Below, in pieces: positions 25,964 to 34,537 of a stretch of DNA of 64,000 bases (positions are counted from its first letter, which is position 1; every line of letters starts with the position of its first letter). The notes under the pieces are model-generated. The model saw only the letters and a list, made by a program, of their open reading frames with translations. It had not been told where the DNA came from and did not search any database. Made by a program: the position numbers and the translations under genes. Source of the DNA: Pseudomonadota bacterium. Lineage in GTDB: Bacteria; Bdellovibrionota; Bdellovibrionia; Bdellovibrionales; JACTMU01. The stretch lies in the NCBI GenBank assembly GCA_014584465.1, contig JACTMU010000082.1:1-64000 (forward strand), given 5' to 3'.

Positions 25964-27656
25964 ACTTGACGAGGACGTGAATCGTATCGGTCTCTTTGAG
26001 CTCACCTTGATCGTCCACTCCGCATGAGCTCATCGCGCGCCCTACAATCTGAAAGGAGGGTGGCTTGGATTCATCCGAGGCCAAAGCTCGAAGGTGCCCA
26101 CGTTTTGTGGAGGTTACAAGAAGATCCCCCTTTTTAAGAGGGGTTCCCTTATGGCTGCACACCACTCGGGTCTCTTCGGAGAGGCCCATGAGGGCAATGG
26201 GGTACCAGCCACGACAGGCCTCATCGCCTCGCCACTCTTGAGTGTTGAGGATTCCAAGATTGATCCCATTTTTTGCTCCCTCTGAGGCGAGGGTGTGTGC
26301 GCAACCTCGTCGAAGAACCATCTCTGCAAGCTCTTGAGCTACTCCAATCACGAGACGACTGCGATCCTCTTGGCAAGGGGCAAGTTTTCCCGAAGCTTGA
26401 TCAAGGCACATGACACTTCCATTGTCGGGCGTTTCACTGACTTGCATCATCTCAGAGACGACAGAACAGGAGGTGCAACTCTCAGTTTTAAGCCCGATCT
26501 CGCCCGAGAAGTGGCCAGCATAGAATTTCCCCCCGCTCGTTGCGTATCCGAGTCGCCCTTGGGCCTTCGTATTTCCATTGTTGTGGGCGGTGGATTCAAG
26601 GGCAATGTAGTCGTTGCTGGCAGTCCAATAGGCTGACTTCGATCGAGCGATGAGTTTGGAATCACTATCTTTGTAGTAATAATCGCTTAGGGAATTTGTC
26701 TCGTAGATGGAAAATTCGCCCGCACGGTTGTCGCTTCCACTGGCAACGTCGGCACGCAGGCCTGATTCATAGTTTTGAGTACCAAGATTGCCAACTGCCG
26801 TATGAACTCGAGCGATCGTTTGGCTCGTATTGTCTTTCAATACAAAAGAGCCGGCATTCAGGTGTTGCTCGTTGGGGTCTTTAAAAAGACTCTCAGAGTA
26901 AAAGACTCGCTCTTTGTATTCCGTTGAACTCCCGTCGACGATGGTCTTAGAAGGTCCGAAGAATTGCAGCTGATGATGGGTATCATCTTTGATATGAAGA
27001 AGGTTTTGCGGAGCTTCGCCACTTGGCAGACCGATTCCGACATTACCTCCGTAGTTGATCCCACTGGACTGCGATGTCCAATCCGCTGGCCCCTCGAGAG
27101 AGACGCCATAACATTCGGATATAGTACTGGCATTGGTATCAAAATTAACAGCCAGATTGATAGAGAAAGTTCTTTCACGGCTTGCCAAGGATGCCGAGCG
27201 CTTTTGCAGCGTGATGTTGAAGTTGGTGCTACCGAAGTCGTCAGAGTGCTTCTGAATCGCTCCGCCTAGGGTCATCTTTGAAATGGTCACATCGCCAAAA
27301 TCTTGCCCTGTGGAAAAAATAGAATCAAACGGAGGGTTTGCTGAGTTTAAGCGAGAGTAGGAGATTTGATTTGTTGGATTCTTACTCACAAAGTTTCTGG
27401 TACAGACCTCTCTTTCACTTAAAAAAGATCTGATCTGATTGACGAGATCATCCATGTCATATTGCTGGCCAATGTTCTTGTAGGACTTAAGCTGATTGGA
27501 GATGTATTGACTTGTTGTCAAACCTACAACTCCGAAAACGGCAATTCCCGCGAGGAGCTCGATCAAAGAAAACCCCAAGGAGTGCCTCAAGATCTGAGAA
27601 CCATTGAAGCAACCAATCTCGTCTCTAGATTCGGGGTGTTTAACGAATCCAAACAT
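25962..27656 (-). CDS. Prepilin-like/tail-fibre-like surface protein, paralogue C
   Basis: 564 residues. After a ~28-residue leader comes SLGFSLIELLAGIAVFGVVG, a canonical type IV prepilin signal: cleavage after Gly, Phe+1, Glu+5, hydrophobic helix. The middle includes GGNVGIGLPSGEAPQNLLHI, the NVGIG...LHV element common in tail-fibre-type proteins. The last ~170 residues hold CTSCSVVSEMMQV, NGSVMCLD, IGVAQE, a cysteine-rich section and KKGDLLVTST, resembling the C-terminal domain of tail-fibre and surface proteins. Predicted pseudopilin-anchored adhesin. It overlaps the preceding paralogue by 17 bases. Confidence 0.8.
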   Translation of the reverse strand: MFGFVKHPESRDEIGCFNGSQILRHSLGFSLIELLAGIAVFGVVGLTTSQYISNQLKSYKNIGQQYDMDDLVNQIRSFLSEREVCTRNFVSKNPTNQISYSRLNSANPPFDSIFSTGQDFGDVTISKMTLGGAIQKHSDDFGSTNFNITLQKRSASLASRERTFSINLAVNFDTNASTISECYGVSLEGPADWTSQSSGINYGGNVGIGLPSGEAPQNLLHIKDDTHHQLQFFGPSKTIVDGSSTEYKERVFYSESLFKDPNEQHLNAGSFVLKDNTSQTIARVHTAVGNLGTQNYESGLRADVASGSDNRAGEFSIYETNSLSDYYYKDSDSKLIARSKSAYWTASNDYIALESTAHNNGNTKAQGRLGYATSGGKFYAGHFSGEIGLKTESCTSCSVVSEMMQVSETPDNGSVMCLDQASGKLAPCQEDRSRLVIGVAQELAEMVLRRGCAHTLASEGAKNGINLGILNTQEWRGDEACRGWYPIALMGLSEETRVVCSHKGTPLKKGDLLVTSTKRGHLRALASDESKPPSFQIVGRAMSSCGVDDQGELKETDTIHVLVK

Positions 27657-29319
27657 GAATTTGGTCCCTCTCTTTGGTTTGTCCGTTGGATGTTTTTGAA
27701 CATAGGCTCATGGCGCGGCCTACAATCTGAACTCCATGAACCGGTTCTCCATCTTCCAGAGCGCGTAAAAAACCCTTTCGTGATGAGGATACAAGAAGAT
27801 CACCATAGCCTAGAGGTGAACCATCAGAAAGGTGACAAATCACATTGGTGAATTCAGATACTCCTGACAAGGCCACCGGATACCATTTTTTACATTCAGG
27901 CTTGTCCCGAAACCCATCCGTGTTGAGGACCCCTAAGTGGAGTGAATTTTCTCCGTTTGCCTGGGTTGTTTTCTCGCACCCCATTCTTAAAATCATCTCT
28001 GCGTTTTTCTGTGCAATGCCGATGATGTCGGGACTCTTGTCTTCAGTACAAGGTGAGATCTTTCCACTTCGTTGTTCGAGGCAAAGGACACTCCCATTTT
28101 CAGGTTGGCCAAAGACGGGCATCATCTCAGAAACTACAGAGCAATTCGTACATGTTTGAGTGAAAACTCCGTCTTTAGAATCAAAGTACCCTCCATAAAA
28201 TGTCCCACCCACTTTGGCGGCAAGTTGACCTTTGGCTTTGTAGCCCCCCGAAGTGCCACTTGAGCCGTAAACGAGAGCATGGAGTCCCGAATAGTTGCTG
28301 CTATCTTCCCAATAGCCGGCGTTGGAACGTATTCTCAAATTGGTGTCACTCTCTTCGTCGTCGGGTACCGAATCCTTGAAGAGGGAAAAGGAGGCAGCTC
28401 GGTTGGCACCCCCGTCTTTATTGATTACGGCGGCTCGGATCCCCGATTCGAAATTGTCCTCACCTCCATTGGACACTCCCATTTCCGTTTTGGCAACAAT
28501 GTTGGAATTGTCCTTGAGTCCGAAGTAGCCAGTAACCCTTCGATCCCTATTCAAGGCGTTTGAGTCAATCGATGAGGAAACAAATAGAGAGCGTTTGTGG
28601 CCACTTGCAGAGTCATCTGCGGGAAATCGCAGAAAGTTGTTACCATTTCGAACATCCAGGCGATAGTCGGGATTAAACCCTAATCCGATTCCGACATTCC
28701 TATTGTAGATGATCTTGTTGGGCTCAAACGGACTTGTCTGCCACAAAGTATTGTTGGTGGCTGTTGAAGAAGAGCAGTAAGTGATCCCACCAGCGTCGCG
28801 CTGGATCAAGATAGAAATGTCTACTGTTTTTTCTCTTGAACCAAAGGATTGTCCGGTCTTTTCAAGAAGAAGAGATAAGGATGTTCGACCTGACGCACTA
28901 GCTGAAGGAGACGCCATATTTCCAAAAAATTCAGATTTGCCTCCGAATCGAATCCCCAAGATGCGAACTCGATTGCTCCCGTACGTTTTTCCAGACTCAA
29001 ACGTTGTGTCTCCGTCAGCATCAACAAGACGAGAAAGATGGGTTTGAATTGATGGATCTTTTCCATTGAAGTTGGCAAGACAGTCATCACTGTCCCTGAG
29101 TCCTCTCTTAATATCATCAACCAGGGAGAGAATCTCCTCTTGCTGTTCAACGTTTCGCATGGCCTTGAGTTGATTTGAGGCAAGTTGTGTTGTCGCAAGT
29201 CCTAAGATAGAAGCGATGACGACACCCACCATTACGGAAACAAGAGATGTTCCCTTTTGGCTCGAACAAGCGCAAAAATTGCTCAAACTAGAATGTCTAT
29301 TTGTACTTGACCAAAACAT
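27640..29319 (-). CDS. Prepilin-like/tail-fibre-like surface protein, paralogue B
   Basis: About 559 residues from ATG 29319 (TTG at 29322 is adjacent). Same architecture as its neighbours. The pilin-like helix is QKGTSLVSVMVGVVIASILG with Ser instead of Glu at +5, followed by TTQLASNQLKAMRNVEQQ, closely matching paralogue C. NVGIGLGFNPDYRLDVRNG lies in the middle and CTNCSVVSEMMPV, NGSVLCLEQ and GYGDLLVSSS near the end. Loss of Glu+5 questions normal pilus assembly. The start overlaps the end of paralogue A out of frame. Confidence 0.8.
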   Translation of the reverse strand: MFWSSTNRHSSLSNFCACSSQKGTSLVSVMVGVVIASILGLATTQLASNQLKAMRNVEQQEEILSLVDDIKRGLRDSDDCLANFNGKDPSIQTHLSRLVDADGDTTFESGKTYGSNRVRILGIRFGGKSEFFGNMASPSASASGRTSLSLLLEKTGQSFGSREKTVDISILIQRDAGGITYCSSSTATNNTLWQTSPFEPNKIIYNRNVGIGLGFNPDYRLDVRNGNNFLRFPADDSASGHKRSLFVSSSIDSNALNRDRRVTGYFGLKDNSNIVAKTEMGVSNGGEDNFESGIRAAVINKDGGANRAASFSLFKDSVPDDEESDTNLRIRSNAGYWEDSSNYSGLHALVYGSSGTSGGYKAKGQLAAKVGGTFYGGYFDSKDGVFTQTCTNCSVVSEMMPVFGQPENGSVLCLEQRSGKISPCTEDKSPDIIGIAQKNAEMILRMGCEKTTQANGENSLHLGVLNTDGFRDKPECKKWYPVALSGVSEFTNVICHLSDGSPLGYGDLLVSSSRKGFLRALEDGEPVHGVQIVGRAMSLCSKTSNGQTKERDQIHVWIR

Positions 29320-30967
29320 CAATTACATCCCTTTTTGCGGTTTTGCCATCAGAGTTTTTCGCGCATTCGTCCATAGCGCGCCCTGCAATTTGAAAATCAA
29401 GAACCTCTTCGTTGTGATCAAGGGCGCGAAGAAGTCCTACCGTTTGCCCTGAAGTGACCAAGATGTCTCCTCGTTGAAGGAGAGACCCGTCGGGTCGTTG
29501 ACAAAGGACATGGGTCTTTTCCGAGACTCCGGCCATGGCAATTGGATACCATCCCTTGCAGCGTGACTCCGTTCGCCATCCTTTTGTGTTAAGAGGGCCA
29601 ACGATCATTCCATTTTCACCGTTCTTTTTGAGGGTTTCCGAACATCCTCTACGAAGAAGAATCTCCGCATTTTCCTGCGCAATGCCTATGACGGAAGAGC
29701 TTTTATCGTGGTCACAGGACTTGAGCATCCCACTTTTACGGTTGATGCACATCACAGTCCCATTGTGAGGCTCCTCTTCGACCTCCATCATTTCGGCAAT
29801 GACCGAACACGCACTGCAAGCCGTAGAGCGAAAACCTACGGCTCCCTCGAAGTGGCCTCCGTAGTAGGTTCCACTCACTTTTGCTCCCAAATAGGCGATA
29901 GCCTGAGGATTGGAGGTTCCACTAGAATTAAAGATACGAGCTTGAGCTCCCGTGAAAGTATTGTTGTTTTCCCAGTAACCAAAACGAATTCGAGCCCTAA
30001 GATCATTATCGTCCTCGTCGTTTTCGAGAGTCCCGCTTTTGAAGAGTGAAAAGGCAGCGGCTTTGTTCTCTCTTGCCTTTACAATGTCGGAACGAACACC
30101 TGTTTTGAAGCTGGCCGAATCCTCGTTGGACGAGGTAAGACGTACGCGAGCGAGGGTGTCAGCGCCAGCAAGGAGCTCAAAGGTGCCTGTTTCGACCTTG
30201 TCGGTTGTGGAGATCATCGTGGTTGTGGAAGCAAAGGTCGATTTGGCAATAGAATTTTCAACATCTGTACTCGGAACATAAAAGCTTCGCCCACTGCTCT
30301 CTTGAATGTGAAAGAGCGCATCGGGTTTGAATTTGAGATCGTCACTCAAACCCACCATTTTTGTCGTATTGATCCCGAACAGCTGATTGGTCGAATCATC
30401 TGCAGTTTGCCAAAATGAGTTTCCCCCGTCCATCTTGAGTTGGCATTGATCAAGTCTATTGTTGTCAAAGCTTGCAGAGATCTCCAATTCAATGGTTCGT
30501 GAGTTGGATCCGAAGGTAGAACTTTTATTTTCGAGTTCGATTTGAAGAGGAAATCTAAAATAGGTATGGAGAGAAGTTGCACGATTGCCAGCGTCGCTTG
30601 AAATAAAGAACTCAGTCTTTGAGCCTCCGTACTTGATTGTTTTGATCTGAAGAGTCTCATTTCCATAGGAATAGCTGCTTCCAGTGGAGAACCTTGAAAC
30701 GCCGTTGGCATCCACGAGCTCGCTAAGAGATTTCACATTTCCGAGGCTGCCAGGTGTTGTGTTGCTGAGATTGGTCGTGCAAACACCTTCGGCACTGAGG
30801 AAGACGCGAAGTTGGCTCTCGAAGGCATCGAGTTCTGATCTGGTCTGTTTGGTCTTCACATTTTTGAGGTGATTGGAGGCAAGTTGCATCCAGGAATGGG
30901 AGGCGATGGCCAAGATGCCAATCAAAACCGTCAGGAGTAGAAGTGAGGAGCCTCGTGCGTTCGTCAT
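29297..30967 (-). CDS. Prepilin-like/tail-fibre-like surface protein, paralogue A
   Basis: About 556 residues from ATG 30967, with GGGGA about nine bases upstream and a short leader MTNARG. An upstream in-frame GTG at 31012 is the alternative. The helix SSLLLLTVLIGILAIASHSW lacks Glu at +5. Shared features with B and C are the ASNHLKN segment, a Cys about residue 65, and C-terminal CSACSVIAEMMEV, NGTVMCIN, IGIAQENAE, LRRGC, ILVTSGQ and IAGRAMDEC. It is the first of the three-gene array, which looks like tandem duplication followed by divergence. Confidence 0.78.
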   Translation of the reverse strand: MTNARGSSLLLLTVLIGILAIASHSWMQLASNHLKNVKTKQTRSELDAFESQLRVFLSAEGVCTTNLSNTTPGSLGNVKSLSELVDANGVSRFSTGSSYSYGNETLQIKTIKYGGSKTEFFISSDAGNRATSLHTYFRFPLQIELENKSSTFGSNSRTIELEISASFDNNRLDQCQLKMDGGNSFWQTADDSTNQLFGINTTKMVGLSDDLKFKPDALFHIQESSGRSFYVPSTDVENSIAKSTFASTTTMISTTDKVETGTFELLAGADTLARVRLTSSNEDSASFKTGVRSDIVKARENKAAAFSLFKSGTLENDEDDNDLRARIRFGYWENNNTFTGAQARIFNSSGTSNPQAIAYLGAKVSGTYYGGHFEGAVGFRSTACSACSVIAEMMEVEEEPHNGTVMCINRKSGMLKSCDHDKSSSVIGIAQENAEILLRRGCSETLKKNGENGMIVGPLNTKGWRTESRCKGWYPIAMAGVSEKTHVLCQRPDGSLLQRGDILVTSGQTVGLLRALDHNEEVLDFQIAGRAMDECAKNSDGKTAKRDVIDVLVKYK

Positions 30968-31245
30968 TAGTGTTTTTCCCCAAAAACATTCTCGAATCAT
31001 GGAATCGATCACTCGTGTTGGCGCTCAGAGAATTTCGAATAGACGTCCGTTCTCAGATCTTACTGATTTCCACCATTTTTGATTTTACATGAAATGGTCT
31101 CTTTTTCAGAGAGAAAAGATGAAGAAGCTCTTCTTTCTCAATTTGATTCGTAATTTCGTTCTATGGTGGCACAATGCTGTTTCACATGAAGACACTGCAA
31201 CTCGAATTTCAAATGCGTCACACTTTGTGGCAAAGACCACGCGTC

Positions 31246-32106
31246 TCATAATGAGCCAAGAGTTTGCTTCCAAATCTGAGGCCAGACGCCTCGAAAGAAG
31301 TGATCTGAGGCTGTGGCGATCTGATGAATGGGAATATGGTTTCGTTGAGCGAGCTCTTTTGTATAGTCGATTGGAAACCACTCATCTTCGTTGGGTTGGT
31401 AGATTTCGACGTAATCCCTAATAAAAACCAGAAGATCTTCGAGTTGAAAGGCAGGGGCTACGACAATATCAGTCAAGGCTCTTCCCAGTAAGGAGAACTG
31501 AGGATTTGAGATGCCCTCAAACTGGTTCAGATAGTCCCTGCAGCCGTTTTTCACCCAAGATTCAGAATCACACCAGTGATCCGATGCAAAAAATTCATTC
31601 AACTTGGATTCACGCTCAAGCGGAAGCCCCACAAAGTTCGTAAAGATCCATGGTTTTTGACTTCGGTAGACAAATCGAACAAATTCGCAGGTGTTCAAAA
31701 TCGGTGCGAAAAAGAAGAGGCGCTCAAATGTTCCAAGTGCCTTGGCGATGTTTGCCAAATAGATGCATCCACCACTGTGTCCTAAACCATAGAAGGGGAG
31801 TTCCTTAGGCAAGTGCGCCTGCCTCCAGTTCAGAAAATCCCCAGATGCCAGATCAAATGCAAAGCGACCACGCGCCTTCCCGTGGCCGCGAGGATTGTAA
31901 AAGATAAAGTGAGAATCTCCTCTCTCAAAAAGCGATTCTGGCAATGTCTTGATGTAGGTTCGAACGTCTCCCAACCCACAGGGGCAAATGAGAATGTATC
32001 TTTCTGGGGAGATCGGTCTCCACTGACCCACCTCGATGGTTTCACCATCGGAGGCCGAGAAGATTTGAAGACTCTCTTCTAACTGAGACTCTAAAGAGAA
32101 TTGCAA
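31246..32106 (-). CDS. Alpha/beta-hydrolase-fold protein
   Basis: 286 residues. TTG start at 32106 with AGAAGG upstream. Features of the fold are a first strand RYILICPCGLGDVRTYI, the oxyanion-region strand HFIFYNPRGHGKARG and a nucleophile elbow GLGHSGGCIYLA (GxSxG). The catalytic His is probably in TASDHFF near the C-terminus. The substrate is unknown; lysophospholipase or esterase is possible given its partner. It overlaps the upstream PAP2 gene by 16 bases. Confidence 0.78.
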   Translation of the reverse strand: MQFSLESQLEESLQIFSASDGETIEVGQWRPISPERYILICPCGLGDVRTYIKTLPESLFERGDSHFIFYNPRGHGKARGRFAFDLASGDFLNWRQAHLPKELPFYGLGHSGGCIYLANIAKALGTFERLFFFAPILNTCEFVRFVYRSQKPWIFTNFVGLPLERESKLNEFFASDHWCDSESWVKNGCRDYLNQFEGISNPQFSLLGRALTDIVVAPAFQLEDLLVFIRDYVEIYQPNEDEWFPIDYTKELAQRNHIPIHQIATASDHFFRGVWPQIWKQTLGSL

Positions 32107-32798
32107 CGAAAGACCTTCTCCTTAAACCTCACTGGAGAGAGGTTTCTAGGTATGAGTGTGTAGTATTCAACCTTATGGATGAAGTACCAGTAGACAGCAT
32201 AGCCAAGAAGCAAACCTAAGATGACATCGATCAGGTAGTGCTGTTTGGTGGCCATGGTTGCAAAAGCCACAGCCGTAGCCCAAAAGAAGTAGGGAAGAAA
32301 GAGCCATCGCTTTTTTCCCTTGATTTCCAAAAAGACAAATGAAGCAAGATAACAGCTGCTGACGTGCAAACTGGGAGCGCAATTGCCAGGGGTGTCGGCC
32401 TGTCGAATGAAGTTCAAAATAAAGGCGGAACCAGGGTCTGCATCCATAGGCATGGGGAACAGCAGCCGAGGAAAGGAGGTTGGATAGGCAAAGAAAAGCG
32501 CACTGCTGATCAACTGAAGTGCGATGAAGGCACACACAAAGCGGTTGGCCATCTTAAGATCGTCGTCCATAAAGAAGGCCGAAAGGATCAGAAAGTACTC
32601 GCTCAAGTAAACCCAAACCATCGATGGCCAAAACGGGATCAGGTGGTCGACAGCGGTCATGGGAAGGAGCTGAGGTTCAAAGAGGGGGAAGTGGTTGGAC
32701 ATCATATAGAGGATTGCAGCAAAGATGGCACTTCCAAAACCCACGGTAGCTTTGTTTCTAGGATGGACAAAGTAGGGTAGGGCTATCGATTGATTCAT
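32091..32798 (-). CDS. PAP2-superfamily membrane phosphatase/phosphotransferase
   Basis: About 235 residues from ATG 32798 (GAGG upstream; ATG 32813 also possible). Six hydrophobic segments are visible. The PAP2 motifs are GNCAPSLHVSSCYL (PSxH-type motif 2) and MATKQHYLIDVILGLLLGY (motif 3 with catalytic His and Asp). The layout matches inositol-phosphorylceramide-synthase/AUR1-like and lipid phosphatase members. It likely acts on a lipid phosphate in the inner membrane. The overlap with the alpha/beta hydrolase gene suggests a joint lipid-metabolism role (inference). Confidence 0.85.
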   Translation of the reverse strand: MNQSIALPYFVHPRNKATVGFGSAIFAAILYMMSNHFPLFEPQLLPMTAVDHLIPFWPSMVWVYLSEYFLILSAFFMDDDLKMANRFVCAFIALQLISSALFFAYPTSFPRLLFPMPMDADPGSAFILNFIRQADTPGNCAPSLHVSSCYLASFVFLEIKGKKRWLFLPYFFWATAVAFATMATKQHYLIDVILGLLLGYAVYWYFIHKVEYYTLIPRNLSPVRFKEKVFRCNSL

Positions 32799-32836
32799 GC
32801 AATGCATCCTCATTCACGTGGAAGGGGAATGGGCTT

Positions 32837-32866
32837 TTGACCCCACCATCCACATCATTGTATATG
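32837..32866 (+). promoter_or_regulatory. Possible promoter of hbd-ech-icmF
   Basis: TTGACC (32837-32842), an 18-base spacer and TATATG (32861-32866) lie about 40 bases upstream of the GTG start of hbd. Matches are 5/6 and 4/6. The spacer is one base longer than optimal. Confidence 0.4.
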
Positions 32867-32908
32867 AACACGAAGTTGGGGAATTTTTCAACGAAATGGA
32901 GGGAAGTT

Positions 32909-33766
32909 GTGAAAATCTACATGGTTGGAGTCGTAGGGGCTGGTCAGATGGGAAACGGCATAGCCCAAGTTTTGGCTGCCAAAGGGTACCGGGTCATGTT
33001 GGTCGATCTTAACAGAGAGGCTCTTGATCGCGGGTTGCAGGTAATTTCCCAAAGTTGTGACCGTCTGATCAAAAAGGAGAAGATGAGTTCAGCAGAGAAG
33101 TCCGACCTTATTGGAAAAATAACGCAGTCCACAAAAATGGCCGATTTGGCCCCATGTGACCTTGTGGTTGAGGCCGTGACCGAAAATGTGGAGGTGAAGC
33201 TTCAGATCTTTCGGGAGCTGGATCGACTGGTAAAGCCAGAGGCCATTTTGGTTTCAAATACCTCCTCCATCTCGATCACTCAAATTGCAGCTGCGACTGC
33301 AAGGCCCGAAAAGGTGGCTGGGATGCACTTTATGAATCCCGTTCCGTTGATGAAACTTGTTGAAGGAATTCGTGGGCTTCAAACCAGTGATGAAACCTTC
33401 AAAGTGTTGTCTGATCTCACCCAAAAACTCGATAAGGTGTTTGTGGAAGCTCGTGACATGCCGGGCTTTGTCGTCAATCGAATTCTCATGCCGATGATCA
33501 ATGAAGCTGTGTATGCCCTCTACGAGGGGATAGCAGACGCAAGCGGCATTGATGAAGCTATGAAGTTGGGGACCAATCAACCGATGGGGCCACTCACATT
33601 GGCCGATTTCATTGGACTTGATACCTGTTTGGCGATCATGAAGGTGCTTTACGAAGGGCTTGGAGATAGCAAGTATCGGCCTTGTCCTCTACTTGTAAAA
33701 TATGTTGAAGCAGGTTGGTTGGGTCGAAAAAGTGGACGGGGGTTTTATGAGTATGATCGCGCTTAA
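32909..33766 (+). CDS. hbd: 3-hydroxybutyryl-CoA dehydrogenase
   Basis: 285 residues from GTG 32909, chosen for the GGAGGGA just upstream and the family's short N-terminus; the frame is open from 32837. The Rossmann motif GVVGAGQMGNGIAQ binds NAD(P). The catalytic region is NTSSISITQIAA and GMHFMNPVPLMKLVE, containing the catalytic His. The C-terminal domain has DMPGFVVNRILMPMINEA and GPLTLADFIGLD. It oxidises or reduces 3-hydroxyacyl-CoA in butyrate or fatty-acid metabolism. It overlaps the enoyl-CoA hydratase gene by 20 bases. Confidence 0.95.
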   Translation: MKIYMVGVVGAGQMGNGIAQVLAAKGYRVMLVDLNREALDRGLQVISQSCDRLIKKEKMSSAEKSDLIGKITQSTKMADLAPCDLVVEAVTENVEVKLQIFRELDRLVKPEAILVSNTSSISITQIAAATARPEKVAGMHFMNPVPLMKLVEGIRGLQTSDETFKVLSDLTQKLDKVFVEARDMPGFVVNRILMPMINEAVYALYEGIADASGIDEAMKLGTNQPMGPLTLADFIGLDTCLAIMKVLYEGLGDSKYRPCPLLVKYVEAGWLGRKSGRGFYEYDRA

Positions 33767-34532
33767 ATCACTTGGAGCAAGCGGGCATGTGGGTCTTTTG
33801 TCTATTGAGCGTCCTGAGGCACTCAATGCACTCAACACACAGGTTCTCGATGAGTTGAACCAAGCTTTAGATCAAATTCCAAGGTCCGCCTACAGGGTCT
33901 TGATTGTGACGGGCTCAGGTGAAAAAGCCTTTGTGGCAGGAGCCGACATTAAGGAGCTTGATGGATTGAGCCAAGATGAAGCCAAGAGCTTTTCCCAAAA
34001 GGGGCAATCGGTTTTTTGCAAGATGGAAGAGCTTAAAATTCCGGTCATCGCCGCGGTCAATGGTTTTGCATTGGGTGGCGGTCTTGAGCTTGCCATGGGT
34101 TGCGATTTTATTTTTGCAAGTGAGAATGCCAAGTTTGGTCTTCCAGAGGTCACCCTTGGGATTATGCCAGGCTTTGGTGGCACGGTTCGTCTCTCACGGT
34201 TTGTGGGGCTTCCACGTGCCAAAGAGATGGTCTACTCGGGTCAGATGATCTCGGCTCACGAAGCTCATCGAATCGGTTTGGTCAATCGTCTTTTTCCAAG
34301 TGTGGCCGAGCTCTTGTCAGAGACGCAAAAGTTGGCTGAAATCATCGCCACTCGAGGTCCTTTGGGAGTTGCGGGAGCCAAAGAGGTGACTCACCGGAGC
34401 CATTTTTTAAACCTCGACGAAGGGTTGCGACTTGAGGCTCAAGCCTTTGGCAATCTGTTTCAAACAGAAGATCAGAGGGAGGGAACAAAGGCCTTTATTG
34501 AAAAGAGGAAGGCCCACTTTCAGGGGAGGTAA
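33747..34532 (+). CDS. Enoyl-CoA hydratase/isomerase (crotonase family)
   Basis: About 261 residues; ATG 33747 follows GGGGGT (ATG 33753 is an alternative). Crotonase motifs: IERPEALNALNTQVLDEL, oxyanion-hole FVAGADIKEL and NGFALGGGLELAMGCD. Both catalytic glutamates expected in hydratases are present (LPEVTLGIMPGFGGT and the upstream GGGLELA region). It hydrates 2-enoyl-CoA, the step before Hbd. It is embedded between hbd and icmF, overlapping the former and five bases from the latter. Confidence 0.94.
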   Translation: MSMIALKSLGASGHVGLLSIERPEALNALNTQVLDELNQALDQIPRSAYRVLIVTGSGEKAFVAGADIKELDGLSQDEAKSFSQKGQSVFCKMEELKIPVIAAVNGFALGGGLELAMGCDFIFASENAKFGLPEVTLGIMPGFGGTVRLSRFVGLPRAKEMVYSGQMISAHEAHRIGLVNRLFPSVAELLSETQKLAEIIATRGPLGVAGAKEVTHRSHFLNLDEGLRLEAQAFGNLFQTEDQREGTKAFIEKRKAHFQGR

Positions 34533-34537
34533 GGATT

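Noticed and set aside
25962-31012. Prophage tail module
   Set aside because: The tail-fibre-like C-termini are attached to prepilin-like N-terminal helices, and no capsid, terminase, tail-tube, integrase or lysis genes are near.
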